From: Welwitschia mirabilis
Taxonomy: Eukaryota > Gnetophyta > Gnetopsida > Welwitschiales
Length of the DNA: 64,000 bases
Assembly (NCBI GenBank): GCA_051453625.1
Contig: JBOZIK010000001.1
Location: forward strand, 284,352,654 to 284,416,653
Direction: 5' to 3'
Part shown: positions 1 to 10,650 of the stretch, one piece after another
Layout: each line of letters starts with the position of its first letter
Numbering within the stretch: the stretch's first letter is position 1
The notes under the pieces: model-generated
The model's input: the letters and a program-made list of their open reading frames with translations, nothing else
The model's database searches: none
What the model was told of the DNA's origin: nothing
Translations under genes and position numbers: made by a program

Positions 1-934
1 AAGACACCTCTATTACTAGGCTTTATTGATTATGTAAAGATAAGCTAATAAAATATATTTTAACAAACCAAAAAATAAGTGATACCCAAAATGGAACTCA
101 CCTCCTAACAACTTATAAACATTTGAAAAAACAAGATTTAAATATTGAATACATGCATGTTAAAGATAGGCTATCATCGTATGCAAAGGTATCTATCTTT
201 TCTTATACTTGAAGGAAATCTTTCTAGGTGTTCTTAATAAAGTAATGCAAGCATCACCTAGTGTCTATGAATCTCTATGATAGTGATGAGTTCTTACATC
301 CACTTCATAACTTTTTTATTTTTATTAGTCGAGTGATCCATGTGATGGTTTGAGTGATTTAAAGAAATAAAAGATGATGCTACTAAATGAATTCCTTATT
401 TACTATGCAATGCCAGAGATTTTGGCACTTGAAATAATATTGTGTCAAGGAATTAAATGCTACTTTAGTAAACTCCAATGAGGTTGCATTCTTGTTAAGA
501 CCTTCATCTTTATCAAATTAAGAGAAGGATTTAATGTCAACCAATGAAGGGGTCAACTTCTTATTTTTAGCCTAAGAATGTAAGTTAGCTTAAGCAAGTT
601 GAGTAGAAAACTTTATTTCTCTTCAGGATCTAGCTATAGTATCTTTTACAACTCTTGTAGCAATGCTAGCTATGGCTATAATGGTAATGCTAGTTGTGGA
701 TCTGACTGAGAATATGACTATGATATATCCTACCTTCTACGGTTAGAACATGGACGATTTTTCATTACTAGTACATGGCCTTACATTTAGAATTTATTAA
801 GTTCTTTTTTTGAGTTGTTCTTGTGATGTTTTATTCATTATCCTCTAATGGTTCTACATTTTACAAATGTTTTACCAAGAATACCTCTCTATCTATTCTT
901 AGGATTTTTTTAGAGGAATCATAACTAAAGAATC
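1..934. other. AT-rich stretch without an identifiable gene
   Basis: No open frame of useful length on either strand and no RNA gene seen. The only coding-like piece is a short Tyr/Ser/Gly/Asn-rich frame listed separately. The right edge is the end of the Copia LTR. Confidence 0.6.
620..735 (+). pseudogene. Tyr/Ser/Gly/Asn-rich coding-like fragment
   Basis: One plus frame reads through about 38 codons rich in S, Y, N and G (for example NASYGYNGNASCGSD) with a single TGA, then an acidic EYDYD stretch. This composition resembles the low-complexity tail of plant glycine-rich or hnRNP-type RNA-binding proteins, but no RNA-recognition motif lies upstream. It may be a captured gene fragment, part of a retroelement, or chance. 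The family assignment is a guess from composition only. Confidence 0.2.
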
Positions 935-1934
935 TTAAATAACCCTAGAGGGTGGGTGAATAGGATTTTTGAAACATTTGAATAACTATTAATACCCAAA
1001 AAAGAAATTATGAAATAAAAAAGATATAACAAAATAAACTTATAAGCAAAACCAAAATAATGCACAAGACAAGATTTATAGTGGTTCAGGATAGAACCTA
1101 CTCCACTTTTGGAATATAATCAATAATCAAGATTATTATAGGTCTCTATTATTTCACTATCCACTAGGTTTTTAACGCTATCCTTCAACCGTTGCAAAGC
1201 AGATCCTTGCAGGTTAAGTCTCAACCTTTATAAAACAAACTTTTCTAGGCTAAGTCTTTATCTTTTAGATCCTTTAGGGGTAAGTGATGAGATGAAGGCT
1301 TCATGCTCTAAATCACTCAAGTGTAGGTACAAATAATGGAGCTTTATTACTTAGATTTAGTACAAAGGTAGGTACTACTACAATACAGAAGAATGGTGCT
1401 ATAAAGATAAGCTTTAGAGATCAAGAGTACAACTTGCTTTTTCAATCAGTTCAATGTTTCATTAAGTTTAAAGTATAGCTTATTTAAATATATCTTTTAA
1501 AAATATAGTTATTAGAAAGTTGGAAAAGAATCTAACATTTGTAATAGACAGATTAGATGAGATAATTATTAGAAAATCATTTTGAGTTTGATGAGTTACA
1601 TAAGTTCCATCAACTCCATAAAACATTCAGTTGACCCCATTCTAAGACTACATATAGTTGATTTAACTACATCTACATCCAGTAGATCCCATATGGATTT
1701 GGTTGATCCAACTTAAAATAATACCAAATGGATACTTCTAGATCTAGTTGCTTGATCTAACCAACCCATAATTTTAGTCCTTAGACAAAAAATGAAGCAA
1801 CTATGATAAGAACATGTTCAATTCTTGAGTATGTTTGGTTATGAATCCTTTAGCTCATTGCATCTATAAAATCACATTTTATTCTATAAAGGTCATATTA
1901 GTTTGACATCAATTAACAATATAAAATCCTAACA
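935..1934 (-). repeat. Copia 3' LTR
   Basis: Pairs with the copy at 6211-7282. Shared landmarks are GGGTGAATAGG near the low-coordinate end, gcacaagacaagatttata about 100 bases further in, and aaaatccta at the high-coordinate end. On the minus strand it begins TGTTAGGATTTTATATTG directly after a purine-rich tract, which identifies this as the 3' LTR. The copies are diverged by many substitutions and small indels. Confidence 0.7.
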
Positions 1935-1950
1935 TTCTTCTCCTTTGACA
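1935..1950 (-). other. Polypurine tract of the Copia element
   Basis: The minus strand reads TGTCAAAGGAGAAGAA immediately before the LTR start TGTTAGG. A purine-rich tract abutting the 3' LTR is the plus-strand priming site of LTR retrotransposons. A related sequence (minus TTGATGTCAAAAGGGAGAG) occurs near 2290. Confidence 0.6.
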
Positions 1951-2759
1951 TTGATGGTAAATAAATAAGTTATTTTAAGATCAAATAAATGTTTCATTTT
2001 TAAGATCTTTATTTCATCAATCTAATAAAGCATATTGAGATAATAGAAGTTTCCCCTTTCATAAATCCATACAAACAATATTAAGTAAAAGGTGTATTTC
2101 TTTTTTTTAAAAAAAAGAAAGAAGAAAAGAAAACCTTAAATCAAAACCATTTTCAGTCCTGTTAGATTTTAACCATGGTAAATTTATGCAGACATTTACA
2201 AAACCATATACATCAACAAATTTAAAAGAAAAACATCATATGTCTAAACTAAGAAGGATCAATCACATCTTTTTGAAAACCCCCTATTTTCTCTCCCTTT
2301 TGACATCAATGATAAAGGAAAAAAGAAAGACAGATAAAAATATATAAACCTTAGACATGTGATAAGAAATATCATATTTTCTTTCCCTAACTTTATGCCA
2401 TATATATGAATAAAACAAAATAATCATAACAAAGTTTTCAAAGCAAGTAAGTAAATGAGATGATAATTTACTCAATTCATTATTTCTAAAAGAAAAATAA
2501 TTAATGATATGTTTATAATAATAATATTTAATTACTAAGTAGAATATTAGAATATTTAAAATTTTAAATAGATCTTTATAATAAATTATCATTAAGATGT
2601 AAATCCAACATGACAATAACAACCAGCGTATTTATAACCTTCTTTACTTAATCACAATAGCATTAGTCGCCATACTATAATAAGATTCACATATAAAAAT
2701 AAGGTAAATATCATAACGATGCTTCAAAGAAGCATATCATATTATAACAATTGGCACTC

Positions 2760-3550
2760 TAGTAAAAATAATGTAGTAAACTATAGTTGATTAAATTAAC
2801 AACTTGAACTAAGTAAAGAAAACTACTTACTTATCAACAAAAAGCATTGTTAATGTTGAAGGTTACTTAGATTAAAAAAACTCTAAATTATTAGCTTTGC
2901 TCCATATGATATTTCTTAACTTTTGGGTAGAAACTTATTTAGAAATAAATTTAAGTGATAAAGCTTTGCAAAATACATATTTTTTCTATATGAATAGTTA
3001 AATTTTGAATTACTAAGTTTCTAACAATAAGGGCAATTAATATTTTTGGTAGAAAATGTTAATACATTTAATACTTACCTTACTGAATGATGCTCACTGT
3101 TATCTTTAAATTCAATCCCCTTTTTGTCATGTACAAGATATTTCAATTCAAGCATTGTCTTGAGTTTTGTTAATCCTTTTTTTAAATTTGCTTAAGACTT
3201 ATGAAGATTAACTTAAATTCTTTATGAGACTTATGTTTTCATCTTAAATCTCTTTATATCTTTAATTTATAACTTTATTATCCCTTTTCAAATCCTTAAT
3301 GATCTTGTTTAGTTCATTAACTTTTAGAATAATCCTTTTGTATTTATAATATAGTTCATAATATGTATCTTCAACATCCTCCTCTTCTTCATCTTCACTC
3401 ATGCCGAGATCATTATGATTAATGAATTTTGATGACTAAGTAGTAGGAATTACAAGTGCCATAAAAGATAATATTCTACTTTCTTCATATTCTTCATTTA
3501 ACCTTTTTTCTTAATCTTCTTCAAGGTTATTTTAAGTGGCTACTTATAAG
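2760..3550 (-). pseudogene. Copia gag C-terminal region, second copy
   Basis: Homologous over about 790 bases to 4505-5290, with roughly 80-85% identity by eye. On the minus strand the frame starting near 3402 reads MSEDEEEEDVEDTYYELYYK and continues with a lysine-rich coiled-coil-like helix before stops appear. This matches the acidic then helical tail after the zinc-knuckle region in UBN2-type Copia gag. The similarity stops sharply near 3550, where the LTR-like repeat B starts. It lacks the N-terminal gag domain. The divergence shows a paralogous copy, not an allelic duplicate left by assembly. Confidence 0.6.
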
Positions 3551-3551
3551 G

Positions 3552-4404
3552 TGTTGCAGTGCATATTTGTGTAAATGATTACACTTAAGAAGATTTTGTC
3601 ATTTACAAATAAAATAGATATCTTGCACAACACAACACACTAATATAGATGAGAATTGACCAAAATGTAATAATTCATTAAAGGCTTAGGCTAGAAGAAA
3701 GAGAATTAATTTTAGTAAAAAAAACTAATGTATTTTAGTAGTAGAAATAAATTGCAATGTAGAAAATCATAATGCAACATACTTATTCAAAGTTAATCTA
3801 GAAATAAAAGGAATAATGCATCTAAACTAATAATGCATCTAAACTATGAGGAATAATGATAAGCATAGGAAATGAAAAAGAGTTGTACTATCTCAAATCA
3901 CATCCATGTTACAAAGAAGTCACACCTCGATGAAGAAAGCATAACCAATACGAAGGAAGATGTCTCTCTACAACTATCAAGAATGGATCTTCAAACCTTC
4001 AATCTTTTGTCATGAGAATTTTTGGTATAATAAAGACCAAGTGTAGTCAAGCATAGAATTGATACTTATTGATAAGTAAACACACAAATAACAAACANNN
4101 NNNNNNNGTGTGAACACAAGCCTAATAGTTATACAAGAAACATACAGATAAATGGCAAGAGTTAAGTGAATGTTTGGTGGAGCGTTATAATAGATGTCAT
4201 CCTGCTGGTTGTCTAGACGATACAGGGAATAATGCCACCCAATAAATAATCCATATAATCTACCAAATTGATCACAATTAGCATTCTCATTGGCTTCAAA
4301 TATTTTATCATCCATATAGTCATCCAGACAATGAGGTGAATGATAGGCTTTTTATAAGTATTCATGTAATATATCAGCCTCAATATTTGTAGGAAGTTTT
4401 CTTC
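3552..4404 (-). repeat. LTR-like dispersed repeat, family B, copy 1
   Basis: The same sequence occurs in the same orientation at 60567-61480. Shared landmarks: acacaacacactaatatagatg near 3635, the block around catccatgttacaaagaagtcac near 3900, and ctgctggttgtctagacgat near 4202 followed by a Trp/Thr-type block ending in atgaggtgaatgatagg. It starts with TG at 3552 and runs into an assembly gap. At the other copy it lies 3' of a retroelement frame on the minus strand, so it is probably an LTR. A 10-N gap (4098-4107) interrupts it. Confidence 0.6.
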
Positions 4405-4504
4405 NNNNNNNNNNNNNNNNNNNNNNNNNNNNNNNNNNNNNNNNNNNNNNNNNNNNNNNNNNNNNNNNNNNNNNNNNNNNNNNNNNNNNNNNNNNNNNNN
4501 NNNN
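4405..4504. other. Assembly gap of 100 N, unknown true length
   Basis: Exactly 100 N, the usual placeholder for a gap of unknown size. It separates repeat B from the gag tail. A smaller 10-N gap is at 4098-4107. Confidence 0.95.
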
Positions 4505-6140
4505 GAATAATAACTGATTAAATTAACGACTTGAACTGAGTAAGGATAACTACTTACATTACCAATAAGGATCATTGCTAATGTTGAAAGTTGCTTAGAT
4601 TAAAAAGACTCTAACTTATTATATTTTACCCATATAGTCTTTCTTAACTTTTGGGTAGAGATTTGTTTGGAATAAATTTAAATGATAAAGCATTAATGTC
4701 TGTAAAATACATATTTTTTTCTATATGAACAGTTGAATTTTGCATGACTAAGTTTTTAGTAATAATATTAAGTAATATTTCTAGTAGAAAATGTTATACC
4801 TTTAATAATTATCTCATTGGATGATGCTGATGCACTGTTGCCTTTAAATCCAATCCTTTTTTATCATTTGTAAACTGTTCCAATGTAAGCATCTTCTCAA
4901 GTTTCTTTAATCCTTCTATGAATTTGCTTAATACTTATGCAGACTGGCTTAAATCATTCATGAGACTTATGTTTTCATCTTGAATCTCTTTATATATTTG
5001 ATTTATGGCTTTATGCTTTCTTTTCAAATCCTTAGTGATCTTTTTCAATCTATTGACTATTAGAGCAAGCCTTTCACATTCTTGATATAGTTCATAACAT
5101 GTGTCTTCAGCATCCTTCTCTTCTTTATCTTTACTCATGTGCAAATCATTATGATCAGTGAATTTTAATGACTAAATAGTGGGCTTATAAGTGCCATAAA
5201 AGATAATGTTCTACTTGCTTCATATTTTTCATTTGAGCTTTTTTCTTTATCTTCTTCAAGGTTACCTCAAGTGGCTACTTATGAGGGCTTCTTTAGGTCC
5301 TTCAGTTTGTTGTTATTGGCAAAATTATTTTTCATATGCCTAAAACCTTTGTTTATTTCTCCAGCTTTTATTTTTTAAATTTTCTTATTAAAAGAGCTAC
5401 TTCATCTAATTCATCTTCTGACTTGTTATTGTTTGTATCTTCCTGCATACTTTTCAAAGTAAAGCTTTCCTTTTTATTCTTAGAAAATTTTAACTCATAA
5501 GTTTAAAGCATACCTTGTAGTTCTTTTAGTAACATCTTACTAAGATCTTTACTTTCTTTTATTACAGTCATATTTGGTTTAAATCTCTTAGGAAGGGGTC
5601 TTAAGATCTTCTTGACTATTTTAGATTTCCCCATCTTTTCTTTAAGGCTTACCATGGAGTTTACAACATCTATTAGTTTAAAAAAGGATTTCTAGAGAGT
5701 TTCTTCCTCATTCATCTTAATATCTTTAAATTTTGTAATCAACATTAGCATCTTTACCTACTTAATAATGGATGTCCCTTCATGAGTAATAGCAAAATAT
5801 CCCATGCTTCTTTGGTAGTTTCATAGTTCACTATTCTTTTGAGATCATTTGCAATCACAACACAAAAAATTACATTAAAAGCATGAGTGTCAAGAGTATC
5901 ATTACCTTTATTTAATGAAGTTCATTTATCTTATGGTTTTAACAACTATAATATTACCTTTACATCCTTTTGAGTTATGATAGGATGACTATAAACTTTG
6001 ACCAATATATCCTCATAATCTACATCAAGATATCTTAAGAATATTCTTATTCTAGTCTTTTAATATTCATAGTTTATTCCACTAAATAGTAGAGGCCTAG
6101 AAATAAAGAGAACTTTTGTAATTAAATACATGACTAGGGT
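4505..6140 (-). pseudogene. Copia gag (UBN2-type) relic
   Basis: Minus-strand pieces in order fit Copia gag well. Near 6100-5980 the frame reads RPLLFSGINYEY then KTRIRIFLRYLD, the conserved N-terminal block. Near 5910-5780 it reads NDTLDTHAFNVIFCVVIAND then LKRIVNYETTKEAWDILL, the hallmark T-KEAWD block. Near 5660-5400 it reads KIVKKILRPLPKRFKPNMTV with ESKDLSKMLLKELQ and TYELKF. A 69-codon open stretch at 4935-5144 (MSKDKEEKDAEDTCYELYQE) is the acidic and helical tail. The zinc knuckle is not readable. Several stops and frameshifts make it nonfunctional. Gag would form the virus-like particle core of the retrotransposon. Confidence 0.8.
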
Positions 6141-6210
6141 TATAGAATCAAAAATTGAATAAAATCTTAATGCTGACTTGATATAGGGCACTAACTTCAA
6201 ATGAAGGATT

Positions 6211-7282
6211 TGAAATAATCCTAAAAGAGGGGTGAATAGGATTTTTTAATAATTTAAATAACTATTACTATCCAAATAAGAAATTAAAAAATAAAAAAGA
6301 CATAACAAAATAAACTCATAAGTAGACCAAAATAATGCACAAGACAAGATTTATAATGGTTTGGGATAGATCCTACTTAACTCTTAGAAGAAAACCAATA
6401 ACTAAGACTATTTCAGATCTTTTTTACTTAATTATTCACTAGGTTTTTAAGGCTAGCCTTTAACCTTTACAAAGTAGACTTTTTCAGGCTAAGTCTCAAC
6501 CTTCATAAAATAGACTTTTCCAGGCTAAGTCTCAACCTTCGTAAAATGGCCTTTTCCAAGCTAAGTCTCAATCTTTTAGCTCCTTTAAGGATGAGTAATG
6601 GGATGAAACCTTTTTGCTCTAAATTACTCAAATGTAGGTATAAATAATAGAGCTTTATTACCCAGATTTAATACAAAGGTAGGTAATGAGAGAGAAGAAT
6701 GGTATTACAAAGATAAGATTTTTAGATCAAGAGTATAACTTAATTTTTCAATTAATTCAATATCTTATTAAGTTTTGAGTCTAGCTTCTTTAAATAGATC
6801 TTTAAAAATTATAGCTGTTAGGAAGTTAGAAAGAAATCTGATATTTACAATAGGTAGATTATGTGAGATAACGATTTAAAAACTATTTTAACTTTGATAA
6901 TTTGTGCAGGTTTGGTTAACTCTACAAAATAGCTATTTAACCCCATTTTTAAGAATACATATAGTCTGACTGATCCCATTCTAAAATTGCATACAACCCA
7001 ATTAATCCAATCTTCATCTGTTCGACCACATATGGATCTAGTCAACCTGACTTAAAATAACCCCAAATGGATACTTTTAGGTCTGGTTGCTGTAAGAGTA
7101 ATTTAGTTAATTCATAGTTTGAGTCATTGAATAGAAAATGAAGCAATTATAACTAGAACATGTCCAAGTCTTAACTATTATTTAGTTATGAATCCTTTAG
7201 CTCGTTAAATCTATAAACTCATAATCCATTCTACAAATTTTATATTAGTTTGACATTAATTAGTAATATAAAATCCTAATAA
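6211..7282 (-). repeat. Copia 5' LTR
   Basis: Partner of 935-1934. It starts (plus) TGAAATAATCC and carries the same gcacaagacaagatttata block. On the minus strand it is followed by about 70 bases of leader and then gag, which makes it the 5' LTR. A primer binding site is not clearly readable; ttagtgccctatatcaagtc lies in the leader. A short internal duplication of caggctaagtctcaaccttc occurs near 6485-6540. Confidence 0.7.
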
Positions 7283-7289
7283 TAACTAG

Positions 7290-10200
7290 GTTTAGATGTT
7301 TAATATAACTCCTTTTTTTCTAGACATGTAATAAAAAAAATATAGCTTACTTATTTGAGATCCATTACATAAGCATCTAAGACAAAAGAAGTATAGGCCC
7401 TTTTGCTTTATATGATTACTAGACCAAATGAAGTACTTGTATACTAATTTTGCTTTTATTATCACAACTAAAAAAGGGTAGACTTGGATATATGTCCATA
7501 TCTTATTCTGACTAGATTCCCTCCATAGAATAACTTCACTACTAGTTGCCTTTTGGAATTTGGACAATGACCTCATCCTCATTTGGGATTTTAAGGGCTA
7601 TTTCTATCATCTCCTTCTAGACAAAAATATACATTCATCAAAAAATTATTTTCTAGTCTCTTTACCTCTTATAAAATTCATGGGTCTTATAGCATAACAA
7701 GTTATGAAACTTCTTTAGCATGGGATCCCAATCCTTTCCAACAAATGAATCCCAAAGATTCTAATATTTTCCATACTTGGAGATAGAATCTAATTAATGA
7801 GTCAAATGTTTCCTCATGTTCCAAGACATAATTTATCTCCACTAACTTTTGAACTTATGAGTCATCTTGTTTGCTATATTATAATGTTATTAAAATATCC
7901 ACTTGTTTATTTCCCTTTACAAATTTTAATAAAATAATTAGATGTGCATTGGATTAAAGAGGCTATGGTAAGACAAATTTAATAACAATTAGCACTCATG
8001 AAAACCTTGACCATTCATATTTATTTAAAATATGATGTATAGTATTATTCTCTTTTAAGCACATTAAACATACCTAAGGAACCATGATTCCTTAGTTCTA
8101 TGGCCTATTAGCTGTTGTTATCACTTATTTGTTTAACATTCATATAAAGATATTAATACTTTTTATGATTATTTATTGTCATAGCTATAATGTCATTTCT
8201 TCCTTGCTATACTTTATAATAGAACTTCCTTATTCATTCAATTACATTTCACACTTAAGAAGTCATGTATATGCTTTATTTTAGTAATGTTTTTTTTTTA
8301 AAGGATGCATTTATCCTACTAGTTTGAGATATAATTGTGATTTACTAGCTAGGATAATATTATCTCCATCTTCTAGTCTCATATTTATTTTTCACTATCT
8401 AATAAGATTTAGATATCTTATGGTATTAATGGTAAGCCCTCTTGATTCCTTTGGTTTACTTATGTTTGCAAATTTGATAAGACGAATTCAAATTTTACCT
8501 CTACCACCAAACCAAAAAAACTTTCTTAAAAAATCTCTTTATTGATTAATATAATTTATTTAATGGTATGATTGTAGTTATTGGGTATCTATATTTAAAT
8601 TTATTCATGTGTTTTTCACTAAGTTTTTAGCTTGTTCAGATAAAAATCTATTATAGAAGTTCATGGATATTCTCTAAATTCTATATAATAAAAGATTTAA
8701 GGTATTACTTTAAATTGATTTTTTCATGATGTTCCTTGATAAACATTGGATTCTAATCCTTATTTGATCCTCATATCACTTATAAAGGCTTATTTATTAT
8801 TTATACTAGTATTAAAAAATTATTTTTTATTTTTTGTAGCTAATTTGTAAACTAGTAATAGCTGTAAACTCAATAATACTTTTGAAAATAGTCCTAAAAT
8901 CTTACTTGATGGCTTTAGTAGTGAGTATCATATCATTTACATAGTGGTTATTTAAAAAGATTTAACCTCCAACTAAGACACCTTTAGCCTTATGCTTCTT
9001 TAGCATCATCTTTATGACATTCATAATTATAAGAATAGAGAGAGTAAAAGTATGAGTTCTTCTCTTAATCGTTATTTAACTTTAAAATATTATAAGGCTT
9101 CCCATTTATCTTGACAAAGAATCTAGTCATCTTCTAAATATTTAATATAAACTCTACAAACTTTGTATGGATCCCTTTCTAGCATAATCTTGTATAATTC
9201 TTTTCAAATAATAATATATAAGATTTTGTGATATCTAACTTAATCAAAATTCCAAGAACTTTTTTTACTTTAAAGGTATAAATTAGTTCATTATTGAGAA
9301 TTATTTTATCATAGATATATCTTTCTTTAATAAAATTTAGGTAATCTAGATCAATTAATTTTGGAAGATGTGGGCTCAATGTGTGGACTAATGCCTTGAT
9401 AATATTTCTATATATTACATTATGAACTTTAATAATGAATAAGTTTAGTGGGGTAAGAGCATATTTATTCTTGGGTTTTAATAAGATGTTTATGCAGTTG
9501 TTTTTTTTATAAATTTTTTCTCTTAGACACATGTCATTAGCCATATTCGTGATGTTCTCTAGTAGTTATGGAAGAATTATTTGTAAAAATTAGTTGGCCA
9601 ACTATGAAAATGTAGGATTTTATTATTTTTTAATGGACATCGTAAATGTCTACATAAATTGGCTTTGTTGTAAAATATTTTCTATAATGTGAAGTCATTT
9701 ATTCCTTTCATAGGCTTACTTCATAGCTTTAGTCATTAATTTTATATATGTTAATTATCTATTCTTCTCCTTTTATGTCTTTGCCTTAAATCTTTACTCT
9801 TCTAATTTGATTTAAATTCATGTTTTTAAAGGTAGTTTGAAAGAAAAATTTTGAGGGAAGCTCATCCTTGTTCAATCATTAAATTATAGATCATTATTAC
9901 TAATAACTTTTCTCATCTTTATGTGGTGCATGGAGTTTCATTTAAACTTTAGTCTTCTCTTTCAATATAGAATTTTAATCTCTTTATTTTTATGGTTTCT
10001 CCTAATTACTTAAAAATATTTCTTCTTTAACTTTTATATCTACTTATATAATATTTGGTCTAATATTTAAGTTTTTCTTTTAAGTGGTTAGAAAATCTCA
10101 AGAATAATAATCATGAGTTTATTCTATTAACATTGACTTCATGATTTTTGGTCTAGCTTCTTAAAACTTTTCTAGTCTAACTAGTATCTCTTAAATTTGA

Positions 10201-10650
10201 AACTATGATTATGGGATGCTTTCATCACCATTTGTATGAGGATAAGTTCATGATTAAATCTTGTTCTTGAAAGTCCCTTAGTGAGAAAATACTGATTTAG
10301 CTATAATGCTTATTGTCTATATTTTATCAATTCTAATAAGGATTTTATTTTTTTAATTTTTTATTAGATCATTTTAAATTATAAAGGCCATGATGTTGGA
10401 TTATTTATAAGTACTCTTTGACATTTAAATTATTCTAATGTTTACTACACCATTTCTTCCATTTGTATAAGCATTATTTGAAATCACATATTATTACCCA
10501 AGTAGTTTCTACAAATTTTTCACTTTGAGATAGTAATTTTGGAAACTATAGAAGTTGGTTAGAACCATTTTCTTCATCTAGATAATAATGTACTAATTAG
10601 TTATTTCTAAAAGTTGAAATGGGGCTTTAGAGGCTATAAGAATCCTCCTA
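7290..10650 (-). mobile_element. Degenerate L1-type LINE (LINE 1)
   Basis: Minus-strand non-LTR retrotransposon relic built around a clear reverse transcriptase at 8600-9544. Towards its 3' end, near 7740-7660, the minus strand reads KKFHNLLCYKTHEFYKR, which fits the K-HLV-WD-VCKPK-GGLG block after the RT of plant LINEs, and an open stretch at 7292-7582 corresponds to the C-terminal part. Towards the 5' end, at about 9600-10600, the frame is Lys/Gln-rich with many stops, like the endonuclease-RT linker, but no endonuclease motif could be read. Ends are approximate and no poly(A) tail or target duplication was found. Confidence 0.6.
8600..9544 (-). pseudogene. LINE reverse transcriptase relic (LINE 1)
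   Basis: The frame from 9544 to 9179 stays open for 121 codons and contains LKPKNKYALTPLNLFIIKV, then NVIYRNIIKALVHTLSPHLP followed by a KERYIYDKIILNNELI stretch and ILIKLDITKSY. These align by eye with the plant L1 RT series PKK-P-F-RPISL-NV-YKII-K-L, FVKGR-I-DNI-LAQE and LKLDM-KAYD. After a frameshift the block 'KINGKPY' and the 'RQGDPLSP' region are degraded. The catalytic box reads YVND at 8932-8943 instead of YADD, so it could not be active. It would have copied LINE RNA at the target site. Confidence 0.8.

Larger units (their letters stand above)
935..7282 (-). mobile_element. Degenerate Copia-type LTR retrotransposon, gag only, rearranged
   Basis: Two direct repeats of about 1.0 kb flank an interior with clear UBN2-type Copia gag relics on the minus strand. 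Read on that strand the order is 5' LTR, gag, gag tail, an assembly gap, an unrelated LTR-like repeat, a second copy of the gag tail, a polypurine tract and the 3' LTR. No integrase, reverse transcriptase or RNase H was recognised, so it is either a non-autonomous element or one that lost pol. The 100-N gap hides an unknown length. Both LTRs share the block around GGGTGAATAGG and the block reading gcacaagacaagatttata. Confidence 0.75.

Noticed and set aside
2284-2622. 112-codon Tyr/Ile/Leu-rich frame on the minus strand
   Set aside because: AT-rich composition alone produces it; it lies in the non-coding part before the Copia 3' LTR and matches no family.
4010-4575. Two open frames on the minus strand near 4.0-4.6 kb
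   Set aside because: They span N gaps and lie in LTR-like repeat B; the open length comes from unknown bases.
8324-8545. 73-codon plus-strand frame
   Set aside because: It lies opposite the LINE 1 post-RT region, which reads on the minus strand, and has no motif.
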